From: JAACFF01 sp963701435
GTDB taxonomy: Bacteria > Chloroflexota > Anaerolineae > Promineifilales > Promineifilaceae
Direction: 5' to 3'
DNA: 64,000 nucleotides
Assembly (NCBI GenBank): GCA_963701435.1
Contig: CAVPAL010000011.1
Location: 14,621 to 78,620 of the forward strand
The translations under genes were made by a program, and so were the position numbers. Positions 63,799 through 64,000 of this stretch are shown piece after piece (within the stretch, counting starts at the first letter, position 1; the number at the start of each line of letters is the position of its first letter). Under the pieces are notes generated by a model, which searched no databases, had not been told where the DNA came from, and saw only the letters and a list, made by a program, of their open reading frames with translations.

Positions 63799-64000
63799 AT
63801 GTCTCACCTATTAAAGACCAAGCTATACCCGCCACCAGTGACATCGGAGTTAGTGTCCCGTGGGGAGCTTCTGGAGCGATTGGAAAGAAATGGGGAAAAA
63901 CGGCCGTTTACACTCATCTCCGCCCCGGCTGGTTTTGGCAAGAGTGTGCTGGCCAGCATGTGGCTGGAATCCTGCCACTGCCCCAGCGCCTGGGTCTCCC
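63799..64000 (+). CDS. MalT-type STAND/LuxR regulator, 5' part (cut by window end)
   Basis: 67 codons: MSHLLKTKLYPPPVTSELVS, RGELLERLERNGEKRPF, then the P-loop SAPAGFGKSVLASMWLES. It is the fifth regulator of this family in the window and the only one on the plus strand. Walker A ends GKS rather than GKT. The C-terminal part lies beyond 64000. Confidence 0.85.
   Translation, partial: MSHLLKTKLYPPPVTSELVSRGELLERLERNGEKRPFTLISAPAGFGKSVLASMWLESCHCPSAWVS

Noticed and set aside
63590..63844. Minus-strand frame with a CPIC motif as a transposase zinc ribbon
   Set aside because: The second Cys pair and any catalytic domain are missing; the frame also overlaps the regulator start.
1..64000. CRISPR arrays, tRNA and rRNA genes
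   Set aside because: No regularly spaced repeats, cloverleaf-forming sequences or rRNA-like segments were seen on reading both strands.

Overview
The window looks like one contig from an uncultured Chloroflexota bacterium, probably Anaerolineae-like. This rests on gene content: repeated very large MalT-type STAND/LuxR regulators, serine hydrolases, CPBP and DUF4386 membrane proteins, and a recurrent 70-85 residue 'DQAALHG' protein family. It is inference, since no rRNA or marker gene is present. GC is moderate. A striking signature is the octamer palindrome ACGGCCGT (usually AACGGCCGTT), which I count by eye about 87 times, in genes and between them, where about one is expected by chance.

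Layout. 0-5.1 kb (+): a MITE-like repeat, a fused ThiP/AfuB-type ABC permease and two multiheme c-type cytochromes, the second with two frameshifts. 5.1-13.5 kb (-): three beta-lactamase-fold serine hydrolases, a CPBP protease, an alpha/beta hydrolase, a receiver-like protein and remnants of HIT and RDD genes. 13.7-16.3 kb (-): an AbrB/Doc toxin-antitoxin pair and a NarL-type two-component system. 16.4-26.6 kb (-): two successive units, each a MalT-type regulator followed by a CCACCC/GGGTGG palindrome, a small DQAALHG protein and a membrane-protein operon (NapH-like ferredoxin plus amidohydrolase; Lnt/nitrilase-like protein). 26.8-27.5 kb (+): a DUF4258/YgiT toxin-antitoxin pair and a PIN remnant. 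27.6-36.0 kb (-): a candidate defence operon with a DUF4338/DruA-like protein, an HNH endonuclease, a giant protein ending in an FtsK motor and a HEPN-like protein. It is full of frameshifts and poor in ACGGCCGT. 36.1-39.3 kb (-): a MalT remnant, CPBP, SRPBCC, a third DQAALHG protein and an alpha/beta hydrolase.

39.38-58.75 kb is a 19.4-kb island bounded by 37-bp inverted repeats of Tn3 type, with a decayed Tn3 transposase just inside the left end. Its cargo is arsenic/thiol detoxification. It includes four ArsR regulators (one fused to ArsC), a DUF318 permease, CcdA and thioredoxin-like proteins, a lipoyl H-protein with two DGC proteins, OsmC, a SPASM radical SAM protein, ArsD, two ArsA halves and a second ArsC. 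A MerR promoter drives a probable selenoprotein of the GDCCVxC family, followed by a truncated merA-like gene interrupted by a small inverted-repeat element. A shared operator, TTCAA-N6-TTGAA, occurs five times beside the ArsR-controlled units.

58.8-64 kb: another MalT-type regulator, a 32-bp perfect palindrome, DUF4386 and small membrane proteins, a fourth DQAALHG protein, an alpha/beta hydrolase remnant and the start of a fifth MalT-type regulator at the right edge.

Many genes carry single frameshifts, some in homopolymers. I cannot tell uncorrected long-read errors from real decay, so frameshifted genes are described over their full homologous span. No tRNA, rRNA, CRISPR array or replication origin was seen.
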